A DNA stretch of 64,000 nt from Gongronella butleri (Eukaryota; Mucoromycota; Mucoromycetes; Mucorales; Cunninghamellaceae). The translations under genes were made by a program, and so were the position numbers. The notes under the pieces are model-generated. The model saw nothing but the letters and a program-made list of their open reading frames with translations, ran no database searches and was not told the DNA's origin. Below are positions 28,662 through 42,793 of this stretch, one piece after another. The DNA is taken from assembly GCA_025201375.1 (NCBI GenBank), contig JAIWZP010000028.1:372001-436000 (forward strand). Direction: 5' to 3'. Position 1 is the first letter of the stretch. Every line of letters starts with the position of its first letter.

Positions 28662-28903
28662 ACGCGTCGGTTTGCAAAAATCGCCCCTTGACGCTTGTCA
28701 TTTTACGCGTCATCCCTCTCTTTTTCTTTTCTTTGCTCAACTAGCCAGTCTGACATTTTTTTTTTCACGTTTAATTCTTTATTCATTCACGCTTGTGTGC
28801 GCTAAGCACCAGCATCCTTCACATTTCATCATAGCCTTTGTTCCTTTCTTCGCTTCTCCACTTGTAAATGCCTGTATTATCTAAATTTCCCCCTACTTTT
28901 GTC

Positions 28904-28909
28904 AATAAA
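28904..28909 (+). terminator. Poly(A) signal of FET3
   Basis: AATAAA, with a second one about 45 bases further on (near 28952). Confidence 0.5.
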
Positions 28910-29422
28910 GCATCGATTTTTCTATTTGCTACTTTTATGCATCTCTAATTGAGAATAAAGAATCGGTTGTCATCCTCCATGGCCATCCATTGTTGCGCGG
29001 AATAAGTTCACGAATCCACGCCCCGGAAGTTGTTTTCAGCTAATTGAGGGATTTTGGCATCCATGGCGCGCCACAAAAGGACACACGAACCCAGGAAGGT
29101 GAGAAAATACCTATTTGAGGAACGTGCATGCATCAGAGATGCGGGATGGCTGCGTTTCGCGTGATTCATAGCAAAGATGTGCTTGTTTTTTTTTTTTGAT
29201 CCGTAATCTGATCGACGACCAGGGCCGCGGGTCCAATAATCTGATGATCGGGGATGATATGAATGTTGCCTTTCTTGGCCAAGGTGTCACAAGAAAAGAG
29301 CTGGGATCAAAATCAGTCCCCCGTATTCAAGTCGATCCTTTTTCTGGCTCCTTTTTTCGTTTTATTTTTTTTTTTTCGTCCTCTTGTCTTTTGTTTCTTT
29401 GTTTCCCTTTCCCCCTGTCACC
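28910..29422. promoter_or_regulatory. FET3-FTR1 (copy B) spacer
   Basis: Promoter of FTR1 copy B. It holds partial iron-GATA words (TAATCTGATCG near 29204, TAATCTGATGATC near 29237) but no perfect ATCWGATAA. A T-rich tract precedes the start codon. Confidence 0.45.
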
Positions 29423-30803
29423 ATGGCGTCGGAAGACTATTTCAACGTGCCTATCTTCTTCATTTTATTCCGTGAGTGCACAGAAATTTCGATTATTTTG
29501 GCGGTGCTGCTGTCGTTCCTGAAAATGACGTTTGAGCCGGACTCGCCGGTCTACAAGCGCCTACGAAAGCAGGTGTGGCTGGGCTCGCTCGCCGGTGTTG
29601 GCATTTGCCTGTGCATTGGCGCCGCATTCATTGCTGTCTACTACACGTTGCTGCAAAATCTCTGGGGGTCGGCGGAACTCCTATGGGAGGGCGCCTTTTC
29701 CCTCGTTGCGACCATCATGATCACCGTCATGGGCCTGGCGTTCCTGCGCGCCGAAAAATTGCAAGAAAAGTGGAAAATCAAGCTCGCCAAGGCGCTGGAA
29801 GCCGGCAACACGCGCAAGCGCAGCGGATTCAAGATCTGGATGCAGCGCTACTCGTTCTTCATCCTGCCCTTCGTCACGCTACTCCGCGAGGGCCTCGAGG
29901 TAAAGAAAAAAAATGAACAAAATGAACAAAATGAACAAAATGCTCAAATCTCTTGCTTGGCAAGGCTATTGTCTTCATTGGCGGCGTTGCACTGCAAGCT
30001 GCCGGCACGTCTATCCCCATCGCGGTCATCACTGGCATCCTCGCCGGATGCACCATTGGCTTTATTATCTATCGTGGTGGAAATATGCTGAATTTGCGCG
30101 TTTTCTTCATTTTTTCCACCTGCATCCTGTACCTCGTGGCCGCCGGCCTCATGTCCAAGGCCGTGGGCTTCTTCGAGCAGTATCAATGGAACAAAATTAT
30201 CGGCGGTGAAAGCGCTGAGGAGTCAGGCGGTGTGATTCCCTACAAAGTCACCACTGTAAGCGAGTATTCTCCTTTCTATTCATGACAAGAGCATCACTGA
30301 CCCCCTTTTCCTCTCTGTAGAGCGTTTGGCACGTGAGCTGGGGTAATCCAGTAAGTAAAAAGTTGGCGATGAACCGCGAAAAGTGAAAAATCACGCCCAT
30401 GTCTCATTCTGTCTTTTTTTTTTTTTGCTAGGAAATCTACTCGGGCAGCACGGGCGGCTATCAGATCTTTAATTCCATTCTTGGGTGGAACAACACGGCG
30501 ACAATTGGGACAATTGTGAGCTATTGCTTATATTGGCTGCTGATCAGCATGTATTTGGTGTACCTCCTTTACAAGCAACGCAAGAAGAGCATTGCCAAGG
30601 CGCTCAAGGGCGAGTACATGATCATGGACGCCGACGCCGCGCTGTTCAAGGCCAAGCAATTTGTCAACGAGGACGGTGAGATTATCGGTCAGGAGGAATC
30701 CAGCTCGGACGACATTGAACAGCCCAACATTGAAAAGATTGTGATCAAAGAGGAGGAACACAAACACGAGAGCGTGACTCAGGTGACCCACAGCAGCTCG
30801 TGA
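29423..30803 (+). CDS. FTR1: High-affinity iron permease FTR1 (copy B)
   Basis: 389 residues; exons 29423-29899, 29965-30255, 30321-30350 (30 bases) and 30432-30803. Same role and topology as copy A: seven hydrophobic segments, RECTE in the first helix (ILFRECTEISII) and REGLE in the central helix (VTLLREGLE). The tail is longer, acidic and Ser/Glu-rich. It lies downstream of fet3 on the same strand. Intron layout differs from copy A: the boundary inside REGLE/A and the one after WGNP are specific to this copy, while copy A's intron after ILG is absent. The acceptor at 29964 ends CAAG. Sequence divergence from copy A suggests an old duplication or distinct regulation rather than a recent copy. 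Confidence 0.95.
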
Positions 30804-30877
30804 GAGAGTTGCGGGTCGGCTCGCCGCGTTCCATCAGCCCATTTTTTTAAAAACACATCCTTTGTACCATACTTGTG

Positions 30878-30883
30878 AATAAA
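30878..30883 (+). terminator. Poly(A) signal of FTR1 copy B
   Basis: AATAAA 75 bases after the stop, followed by a T-run. Confidence 0.5.
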
Positions 30884-32269
30884 ATTTTTTTTTTTGGATA
30901 CCTTGCAAGAACAGCTCTTTCCGGCTTTGACCGATCAGTCCCCCACGTGTGAGCAAGGATTGTCAACGTGTCTGGAACGCCACAAGAAGTGAAACTTGCT
31001 TTTCAACTCGCGCCATCGGCTTTTGATGTAAGAAATTTTTTATATGGCAAGTAAGGTCCCAAAACGGTAAATTTATAATCAGATTATCTGGGGGGAGCAA
31101 AATGACGCGGCGAAAAAATAAGCTTTCGTGTAATCAGATGCGGCCATTGTTTTTGGCGCCGACGGAACAATCTGATGGAACATATCCAAGGCTATGGGAA
31201 TCCAGGTCGTAGATCCGAGATGAGGGACGCGCCGCCCATCTTTTTATCCACACGACACGGGGGAAAGGACCCAAAAAATTTATCTGATCTGAGAAAAGCG
31301 TTGCTTTGCATATTCCCACGACAACGAGGGCAGAAAGGGCGACAATGCTTCTATTAAATTATCAGGGGCATTTGTCAAGCGACAGAATGTGTTCATTTCG
31401 GTGGCAGGAAGAGCGTGTGACAAACCACAACGCGGCGGCACCACGAAATGAAACCAGGGATCAAACAATGCCAGCATGTGATACATTATTTGCAATTGTT
31501 GGCATGCATTCCCACCCACAGGTTTTTTTATTTTTCTTTGTGTCGCAATTGCTCACATGATGCAAGCAAAGCGCGCCATGAAACGTGATCTGGCATGCCT
31601 CCTTTTATTGCATGTTTGCTTTTTTTTCACAAAAGCCAAATAGTCCCTGTTTCATGATCAATGTCTGATGCATGCCGTGGGCACGAACATTGCATTTCAT
31701 CGAGCCCTCTGCTCTCATCACCATGCAGTGCACGAGCATCTACAATGCATGCACGAGAGAAAAAAAAACGGAAAAGAAAAACGCGCAATGAGGTCAATTC
31801 GTCGGGTGCGAATTCATTGGAGTGTGTTCTACATCCAGAAAGTGACGGTATGATTTGACTCGGCTTTGCTGACCACCCCTGACGCGTCAATCAGTCTCTT
31901 AGCGACGTTGATCGTCGAAAAAAAAAACTTTTCACAAATGCAGCATTGAACGGTCAGTTTTTGGTTCGTTTGGAATAAAACTTGTGCCGTTGATGGGCGA
32001 CATGTTCAGGTCGCATTTCCTTCTTTTCACGGCCGTCCCAATGAATGAATTTTGTACTCGTGTAAAACCAAGTGGGATATGTAAGAAGCGATGCAATTGC
32101 GCCACAGTACTACTGGAAATATTCAAAGTCGCGTCTATAATTTCTGGACGAGGTCTCATCGCGTTGATGAATGTTGACGAAATGCTGCAGATTTAAAAAA
32201 ACCAGAAATAGCCATATTTTTTTTTGGCAAAATCAATACATGTTAACGTCATTGCACATCGAGTCACCA
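30884..32269. other. Gene-free spacer with iron-GATA-like words
   Basis: No gene supported. It contains one perfect ATCWGATAA site (minus strand, 31280-31288) and several ATCAGAT/ATCTGAT words (near 31078, 31133 and 31169). Confidence 0.5.
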
Positions 32270-33870
32270 AGTTTAACACGATCTCGCAAAAACACAAGCG
32301 CTTTTACCGCGTTTGGTCTCTGATTCATTTGAGATGACTCGCGCGTCGATACGCTGGGCCGTTGTCGCGTACCCTACCAGAATGGAAAATGTCCTACCCC
32401 CTTTTTGCAGGGCGCGCCCTCCGGATGTTGTTCATCAGGTTCTGTATTTGAGCTAGGGGATGCTGAACACAAAACACCAACGATGTCAAGTTTTTTCAGA
32501 AATAGAATAACTCAGTCTTGAGAAGATGCATGTTGCATAAAATCAGGGCCAAATCAACCCCGTGAAGGCTAACTCGCCGAGAACTCGACGCGATGTCCCA
32601 AACCATAAGCGCTTTTACCGCGTTTGACCGCTGATTCATTTGAGGTGTCTCACATGTCAGGGCGCTCAGCCGTTGCCGCTGTACGAGACAAAATGGTACT
32701 GATCTTACCACCTTTATGCTTATGAAACTGGTGCTTCCTCAGAAACTTGCTCAACTGATCCTAAATTTGGACCAGTTGATGGCAGATCCAATTCTTCAGC
32801 GGTGTTAATTTTTTTTTCGCGAATCGGATCACTCAGTCTCGAGAAATGTCGAGATTTGTGTTTGCTAGTGAAAACCCAGCGCCAAACATTATTTTACGCG
32901 TTCCTCCCGATGAACTTGACCCTATGACTCCAAATTTATACCAGTGGATACTCGACTCAAAACTTCGATGATTCCAAGTTTTTTTTTTCGCAAATCGGAT
33001 CACTCAGTCTTGAGAAATCTCGATATTCGTGTTTGCTAGTGAATATGCAGAGCCAAAATACATATTTTACACGTTTTTCGTTTTTCGGGGCAAAATCATG
33101 GTTGGATCACGGGCAAAGGCCACGACTTTGATATTTCGGCGCGTCTCGATTCAGAAAGGCTCTTTAAATCTAGATGTTATTCAGACGGTTGTAGTGAAAT
33201 ACCAAAAATGTCGATTTTCACAAATGCAATACTGTATTAAACACCGCAAAACCATGAGTGGATCGCCTCAAAATAAAACTATTTTACTATTGTAGGCCAT
33301 TTCATTGCGTCTTTTTCAACATTGCGTTAAAAACCAGAGGTACATACGTATATTCTACATTGAGTCGTTGTTGTGGATGAATCCAAAATATCGATATTTT
33401 CACAAATTCAGCAGTGGCTCGAGAAAATATTTCATGGATCGGGACGAAACTGGCACCATTCAAAAGAGACACGTCCGGATGATGTCATTCTGGAATGTTT
33501 GCTTGCTCGATGCGTGACTTTTGTACGCTTGTGAAAGCCGTTAAGACATTACAAAGTCTTTTAACCTCAATATTTTCGGCAACTGATTGGACGACTCACG
33601 GCGCTTTAAAACATGTCAACAGCAGCACCTGTTGAATAATGTCTATTGTATCAAATGAGACCAGTGTCATCGATGAATGGCTAAAGCTCGCAAAATCCAC
33701 TTTTTCAACAAAATCTTTGATCGCAATTTGCTCGACAACGGCCTAGTCGATCCCCGATTTTTATTTTAGTTTTACTAACAAAGAGGGAGGCAAAGCATCC
33801 ATGATAATGGGATGACTCTCGGCGGTCGGCGCGTTAGCTCGGGTTTGAAGATTCCCGCAATAAAAACGTA
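32270..33870. repeat. Dispersed repeat, copy B, with internal duplications
   Basis: 33310-33860 is the uninterrupted counterpart of 9131-9340 plus 10675-11050. Within it, 32811-32905 and 32979-33075 are tandem copies sharing GGATCACTCAGTCT, TGTTTGCTAGTGAA and TATTTTAC.CG. A GCGCTTTTACCGCGTTTG block occurs at about 32298 and 32610. TACTGTA lies at 33230. Non-coding. Confidence 0.7.
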
Positions 33871-34059
33871 TGAATTCGTCCCCCGACTCCACGCATGATA
33901 TTATACAGTAGGTACTGTAGGTACTGTATGCCCAGCCTTTGCTCAACCATGATGAAGAAGCTATAAATGATGCTTTATAATGTTACCAAGGGCGTAGAAC
34001 TCCTGGTGATGTTTAAATTGCAGGTCCAATTAATGCTGAGTTTTGAGTACATACTGTAC
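33871..34059. other. Spacer with three clustered TACWGTA heptamers
   Basis: Heptamers at 33904 (TACAGTA), 33913 and 33922 (TACTGTA) lie almost end to end, and another is at 34052. No gene. Confidence 0.6.
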
Positions 34060-34200
34060 AATACATAGCGATTTGGCTCAAATTTTGCGGTTTACTCCAA
34101 TGGAAGCGCTTCAAAACCTGCCTGAATCGCTATTTTGTTTGCTTTGCCAATATAAAATTTAATTTAGAATCGAGCAAAGTTGTCACATGGTGTCCTTTAA
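34060..34200. repeat. Transposon-like terminal repeat E1
   Basis: Starts ACATAGCGATTTGG and contains the blocks CCAATGGAAGCGC and TATAAAATTTAATTTAGAAT, then a GTTGTCACA.GGTGTCC end. Closely related blocks recur at 34788-34925, 35110-35260 and, inverted, at 36640-36760. Confidence 0.65.
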
Positions 34201-34284
34201 CTTAATATCATTGGGAAAAATGATTGAGGATCAGGTCGCAAGCGATGAGCGACGTCATGTCTTCTTCTTTTATGGGTACCGTCC

Positions 34285-34494
34285 TCTTCGTCATCGCATT
34301 CGTGGGTCCAGGAAATCCATTGTCTGATGGAAATTTCTAATGGAACACGCGCTGCATGCTTCTTCCGCGGTCATGCCATCGCGGAGCATGGAGTTAAGTA
34401 GCTTCAGAACCTAAAAAGCAAGTTTGCGTCAGACAGAGGCGCCCATGGTGTGAAGACAAGCACCTGTCGCGCTTACATCCTTGGGTTCCATACG
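34285..34494 (-). pseudogene. Small two-exon open frame or relic
   Basis: On the minus strand an ATG at about 34494 opens Met-Glu-Pro-Lys-Asp, then a GTAAGC donor. A TTTTTAG acceptor at about 34412 leads into VLKLLNSMLRDGMTAEEACS and a further 20 residues or so before a stop. The T-rich leader and intron style match real genes here. The product (about 43 residues) may be a fragment of a larger decayed gene lying between the terminal repeats. Function unknown. Confidence 0.3.
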
Positions 34495-34787
34495 ATTCGA
34501 GGGAAGAGAAACGGGGTGCAAGAGAAAAAAAATAAAAAAGAGGGAAATGGAGGCCACGACGCGCCGCTCCTTTTTTTCTTCTCACTGGCATCTGCTTCAC
34601 GCTTCGATTCAAATGATGGCATTGCCCTTCTGCTGCGACTTTTTTTTTTCTTTTCCATTGCCTTTCTTTTTTTTTTTTCAACATGGCCCCCAAAATCACG
34701 CGTTCCACGAAGAAATTTATACAACTCAATTTGAACTTTACAGTATACCTGTGGAGGAAAATAAGAAGGATACGACAGTATACAGTA

Positions 34788-34930
34788 CATAGCGATCAGA
34801 CTCGAATTTTGAGGTTTGCTCTAATGGAAGCGCCTTAAAACCAGCTTGATAACTTGAATCGCCATTTTATCCGCTTTGCCAATATAAAATTTAATTTAGA
34901 ACGAAATAAAGTTGTCACACGGTGTCCGTT
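34788..34930. repeat. Transposon-like terminal repeat E2
   Basis: Begins at TA-CAGTACATAGCGATCAGA and runs in the same orientation as E1. The CAGT start at a TA fits a Tc1/mariner-like end. TACAGTA heptamers lie at 34739 and 34781. Confidence 0.6.
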
Positions 34931-35109
34931 GTAGCTGTCTACCTATAATTTTGTGGACCAACAGTAAGTCTAGAATTGGGCAATCCAATTGGCTTTTTGA
35001 GTGCACTTAGCTTTGATTTTTCTGATGCTTTGACAGGCGTTCTAGGGGTAACTAACGATTTTAAATCGCGTGGTGAAGTCCAAAATGCATGTCAAATTAC
35101 TGGATTTTG

Positions 35110-36776
35110 AGAACTTAGCGATTTTGGTACGATTTTTTGCCATCTTTGCGGTTTGTTTTAATGCAAGTGCCGCAAAAACCTCTCAATTTGCAATTCTGTC
35201 CAGGATACTGATGTAAAATTTAATTTAGAATCGAGTAAGTTCTCACAAGGTGTCTGTTAATAAAATTTCGAGAAAATCGCACTTTACGCGATTTTACCTT
35301 TGCTGGCGGCAAAATTGCGATTATCAGTATTTTTACTAAACGAGGATGGCTCGAAAATAGCACCATTCAATTCCAAATCAAATCTTACATCCAGGGGCAT
35401 CGCGTTGAATCCTCTCAGAGCATTTCCTGGGCGCTCAGCAAGTGATTAAAGCCAAGATGCGCCTGCCCAATTCTAGACTTCAGTCCACAACAAAATTATG
35501 GATGGGCGTTGTAGCTTGTAGGTGCCACGTTCCAGCTGAAGACAAAAAAACCATAAAACATGGGATCATTCAACAATTCATCCAATTAAATAAAGCTTGC
35601 TCAGTGCGTTTGAGTGGCATTATTGGAGAGTCATTGGACGTTGTTGTTTTTGCAGAGGGCACATTCTGTCTTCTCCGCCAGCAGAAAAAGGCGCTCGCCC
35701 TCGTCGTCCATGTCTTGCGCAGCACAATTCTTGTTGCAACGGCTGCAGACTGCGTCTGGATGTGCTGCTACAACCTCTTGGATAGGAACGCCTTGTCGGA
35801 TAAGCGCGTTCATAGTGTCGATTTTCTCAGCCGCGTCCTAAAAATAAAAAAAGGAGTAAGGGCATCTTGTGGAAAACCGTCCCTTCCTCTTTGATTCTGC
35901 TTTTACCTTTGTTGAATTTGTCCAACACGATTTCATGACCTCGTTTCGTTTAGCAATGTAAAACAGTGGAAGCGCGTGGCGGTCAATACAGTAATATTAC
36001 AATTTTACAGCGCTGTATAGGTACTGCAACCATGTCTCGCCTGCCGTATTTCGTCGTCTCGTCGTCCAGCGCGTTTTTGTTCAATTCTCTAATGTTGAAA
36101 AAAGTCAAAGGCACAAAGTATTGTAATAAAGACTTTTTGTTTTTTTCTTACGTCGTACTGTATTCCTGTTGCTTGCGGCGTTGCGGGTCTTTTTGCACAT
36201 GGAGAAGTAGCGGGAGCCGTCGACATGGAACATTTCCGCCACTTCTGGGTGCTGCTTCTTGCACTCTTTGTAGAATGCTTCAATTCGGTCATGTTTAGGC
36301 AGCCGCCGTGCAATTGCCTGTTCAAGGCTGGCGCTCGCCGCGCCCGCTGGAAGTCCTTCTGGCCCATCTAAAATATTGTGAAATAAAGTCTAGAATTGGG
36401 TGGTACGCGGTAGACATTTTTTTTTGGCTTTAATCCCTTGCTGGGTGCCCAGGAAATGGCGAAATGCTTGGAGAGGATTTTACACGCGTTGCCCCTGCTG
36501 GATGTCAAATTTGATTTGGAATCGAATGGTGTTACTTTCGAGCCACGCTCATTTAGTAAAAACACTTGATACCGCACTTTTGCCGCCAACAAAGGTAAAA
36601 ATCGCGTAAAAAATAACGTGCGATTGTCTCGAAATTTTATTAAGTGAACGGACACCGTGTGAAAACATTATTCGATTCTAAATTAAATTTTACCTCAGTA
36701 TTGTTGACAGAATTGCAAATTGAGAGGTTTTTGCAGCACTTGTATTAGAACTAACCTTAAAAGGCTGATGAGTATG
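35110..36776. mobile_element. Putative DNA transposon remnant with long inverted repeats
   Basis: The left arm, about 35158-35485, matches the reverse complement of 36400-36748 along its length (shared: CAAAAACCTCTCAATTTGCA, AAATTTAATTTAGAATCGA, AATAAAATTTCGAGA, CATTTCCTGGGC). Similarity fades outward near 35110 and 36776. The arms enclose a broken spliced gene on the minus strand (35631-36367). I cannot see a recognisable DDE transposase, so this may instead be a host gene caught between inverted copies. Confidence 0.55.
35631..36367 (-). pseudogene. Broken multi-exon gene, zinc-binding C-terminus, unknown family
   Basis: Three exons (minus): 36367-36152, 36088-35907 and 35838-35631, with typical introns of 63 and 68 bases. 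The first exon has an upstream acceptor (TATTTTAG), so the true start lies further upstream and was not found. Visible segments: EAFYKECKKQHPEVAEMF, then LPLFYIAKRNEVMKSCW, then MNALIRQGVPIQEVVAAHPD and a possible zinc site CSRCNKNC...CALC near the end. As it stands the frame is broken twice: by a TACTGTA heptamer at 36156 and by an insertion of about 45 bases at about 35986-36031 with CAGTA/TACTG ends. Disregarding both, the three exons form one continuous frame to the stop at 35631. No domain recognised. Confidence 0.6.
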
Positions 36777-36779
36777 TTT

Positions 36780-37200
36780 TTGTGCAGTGTAATGCAATGC
36801 TTCAGACATTGAAGTGATAGCACGCGTAAGTTTCTGTCTACTGAGGTCAAAATATGAATAGATCAAATGCTTTATTTGTTTGCAAAAATCTAAAATGGAT
36901 GAAATTTGTGCTTTTGTGCATTTTCTCGCGCACTTGTAAAGATACTGACTAATTTTTTTTACGCTTGCAGACGCTCAAATTTGTGAATGTGTACAGACAT
37001 GCATAGTCGAGCCAGCTTCACGTCTGTCAAACCAAAATCGAAAATGCGAGTTTTCAGAATCATTGTACGCCAAGTCGCCGAAATCTCAACGTTATCTCTC
37101 CAAAACAAAAGGGGTTTTACCGTCTTTGATTACCAATTCATTTGAGGTGACTTGCGCGTCAATACGTTGGGCGTTTGCCACGGGATGATACGCGACAACA
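36780..37200. repeat. Dispersed repeat, copy C
   Basis: Diverged copy of 8505-8945. The order of shared blocks is kept (GCAAAAATC, CATTTTCTCGCGCA, AAATTTGTGAAT, CAAGTCGCCGAAATCT). It lacks most of the TACWGTA heptamers of copy A. Confidence 0.65.
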
Positions 37201-38084
37201 ACGTATTATACGGAAAACGCGACTTTTTGGGGTCAACATTTTTTTCGGGCTTCGTGGCGCTTCACTGCAAGCGGCACTATCCCGTCTCTCAAGGTATCTA
37301 TCGAACGCGTCTGAGGCAGAGAGATTCAATCACGGAAAAGGAACGTAGCGTGCAAAATTCAACCATTTGACCGTCAGCCAAGACCAACGCCAATTTTTAT
37401 GGCGCCATAGCATCCGCTGCAAGCGAGCAAACACAAACTCTCGTCTTGTGCGCCAAGCAGATTCATTTTTTCATAGGTTAGAATAGCGGGAGGTATGCAA
37501 TAAATCGATTCAAAACCTCCATTTTTTTTTTTTCGCGAACCGCACGGAGGTCTCGGGCCATTTCAAGCTGATCAAGATGCACATTGAAATGGCACGTTTG
37601 TCGCAATATTTTGACCAAATTTGAAAGGTCTCTTACGATAAACCATCGAGAAATGGCTAAAAAGTCTACGATTTTGTGTATTTTTAATTATTTCGCCCTC
37701 TGCTGATGCGAATCGGACGAGACTGTCCCGCGGTTATGCTTGCCACGTGGTGCATCCTTGCCATCAACTTTGGGCGCGCTCCGATCAACTGGTAGCCGTC
37801 CGAACCGCGTGTTTTTTCCTTTTTTGACAATTTCATGAGGTTTACGATGGCAACAGGTGTCAATTCTCGCGTGTGTGTCCAGGGGTGAAAAAAGGAACAT
37901 TGTGTACATAAGCAAAAAGGATCAGGAAGGTGCAGCTGGGTCTGTCAGACTAAAAATGGCAAGGTAAAGAGGAGCATTGACGACAGGGGAAAAAAAGGGC
38001 GTCAATTTGTCGGTGCTTTTTATAGCAAGGTCGCTCTTTTTTTCTTTTTTACTCTTTTTTTTTCATATTTATCGACCTGGGACG
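37201..38084. other. Spacer upstream of WDR24-like gene
   Basis: No gene seen. The last 100 bases are T-rich and form the 5' leader of the next gene. Confidence 0.5.
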
Positions 38085-41012
<2,928 letters not shown>

Positions 41013-41217
41013 CATCTTTAAATTATAAAAGAAGAGCGCGCAAGACGCGCTTTCCTAGCCATTTCTCATGCCCGGCCGGCATCCACAATAGGCAATCGCA
41101 GCAAAGGGCAAGATCGGGGATTCAAAAGATGCTTTTTGAATGTTGTGTCGCTTTGACAATTTGCGAGTTTTACTTTTTGTTGCTCTTTCTTGTCCTTTTT
41201 AATTCATTTTTGCAAGC

Positions 41218-42466
41218 ATGTCTGAACATCGAAGGTAAATGAGCCGATCCATGAGCTGCCATGCCTGTGTTTGACACTTTTTTATTCTTTGCATTGTAGC
41301 CGCAGCAAATGGGACCGACCAGACGATCTTGACCCTGTGGCAGCTGCGAGTAAGCCGTCATTTTTTATTTTTTATTTTTTTTTGCACCGAATTGACCCCT
41401 CTTTCTTGTCATGTAGGCGCGGCGGCGGCAGCTATCAATGCCAAGCTAGGAGGTAGCGGCGGCGGCAGCCACCGAGAGAGCGGGCATCACCTCAGCGGGC
41501 AACTTGTGCACAAAATCGACATTAACAATGTAAAAAATCGCTACTCGCTGACCCGTGGCGCCACACAGCAAGAGATTGCCGAACAGACAGGCGCGGGTAA
41601 GTAGGAAAAAAAAAAAAAAGAAAAAAAAGAAAAACAAAAAGAAGGAAATTACTCATTTTTTTGGCCATAGATGTCACGACACGCGGCAAATACTACCCTG
41701 ATCCGCACATGGCCACGGACCGCGAGCCTGCGTTGCACCTTGTGGTGACGGCCACAGACCAGAGCAAGCTCGATGCGGCGATTGCGAGGATCAATGAGCT
41801 GATTGAAGCGGATTACGTGCCCACGACGGGCCGCATGCGTGGCGGCTACGAGCGCGACCGCTACGACCAGCGCGATCAACGCGATCAACGCGACTATCGC
41901 GGCGGCGACCGTGACGGGCGCGATGGCGGACGCGACATGCGTGATGGACGCGATGGACGTGATATGCGCGACGGTGGCAGCCGCTATGGCGGTGGCGGCG
42001 GTGGTGGTGGTGGTGGCTATGAACGCTCGCGCCGCTTCCATGAGGACCGTGTCGAGGTCGATTTGCCGGATTCGCCCCATTACAACATCCGTGCCAAGAT
42101 TGTCGGACCCCAAGGCGCTTTTGTCAAGTATATCAACAATGTTTCTGGTTGCCGTGTCCAGGTGCGCGGTCGAGGCTCGGGCTTTGTCGAGTACGACACG
42201 GGCGTCGAGTCCTCAGAACCATTGTACATTCACTTGTCGTAAGAAAACGCGAAAAAAACAAATCAAAAAGCACGTTATTCATCCTTTTTTTTTTTTTATA
42301 GAGCGCACCGTGAAGATCAATTGCAGCGTGCCATCAAGCTGTCGCGCGACCTTGTGGAGACACTGAAGCGTGACATTGAAGAACGCAATCAACGCCATAG
42401 CGGCGGCGGCGGTGCCACGGGCGCCAATGCTGACAATTACGCCTACTCGGTAAGAAAAAGATCAAA

Positions 42467-42513
<47 letters not shown>

Positions 42514-42793
42514 GAAAAAGCAATTGACTCATGGTCTCTTGATTTGTTCATAGAATTACGATTACCAGCAGTATTACGATCAGTATGGAGGGTATTACGG
42601 GCAGCAAGGCGGATACGACCAATATTATCAACAGGGCGCGTATCCTGAGGGCGGCGCATACGCACAAGAAGCCGCACCGCCACCACCTCCCCCTGCCGAA
42701 GGCGACGCGCCTGCTGAGCACGACCCCGCCGCACCACCACCACCGCCTCCTCCCTCTGATTATCACTCTGTGCCGCCTCCTCCCTCGTTTTAA
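41218..42793 (+). CDS. KH-domain RNA-binding protein, KHDC4/BLOM7-like
   Basis: 400 residues in six exons (41218-41234, 41300-41349, 41417-41596, 41671-42238, 42302-42449, 42554-42793). The first exon encodes only five full codons. Two KH-like modules are seen: residues about 55-130 (HKIDINNVKNRYSLTRGATQ...TTRGKYYPDPHMA...INELI) and about 190-290 with the GPQG loop (NIRAKIVGPQGAFVKYINN...RGRGSGFVEYDTG). The pattern ENV/INNVKNR..L, RGKYY and VxGPxGxxxKxI followed by GRGSG matches the KHDC4/SF1-like family linked to pre-mRNA splicing. An RDxRDxR/GG-rich linker between them and a Tyr/Gln- then Pro-rich tail are typical of splicing factors. Introns are bounded by long A- and T-runs. Confidence 0.88.
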
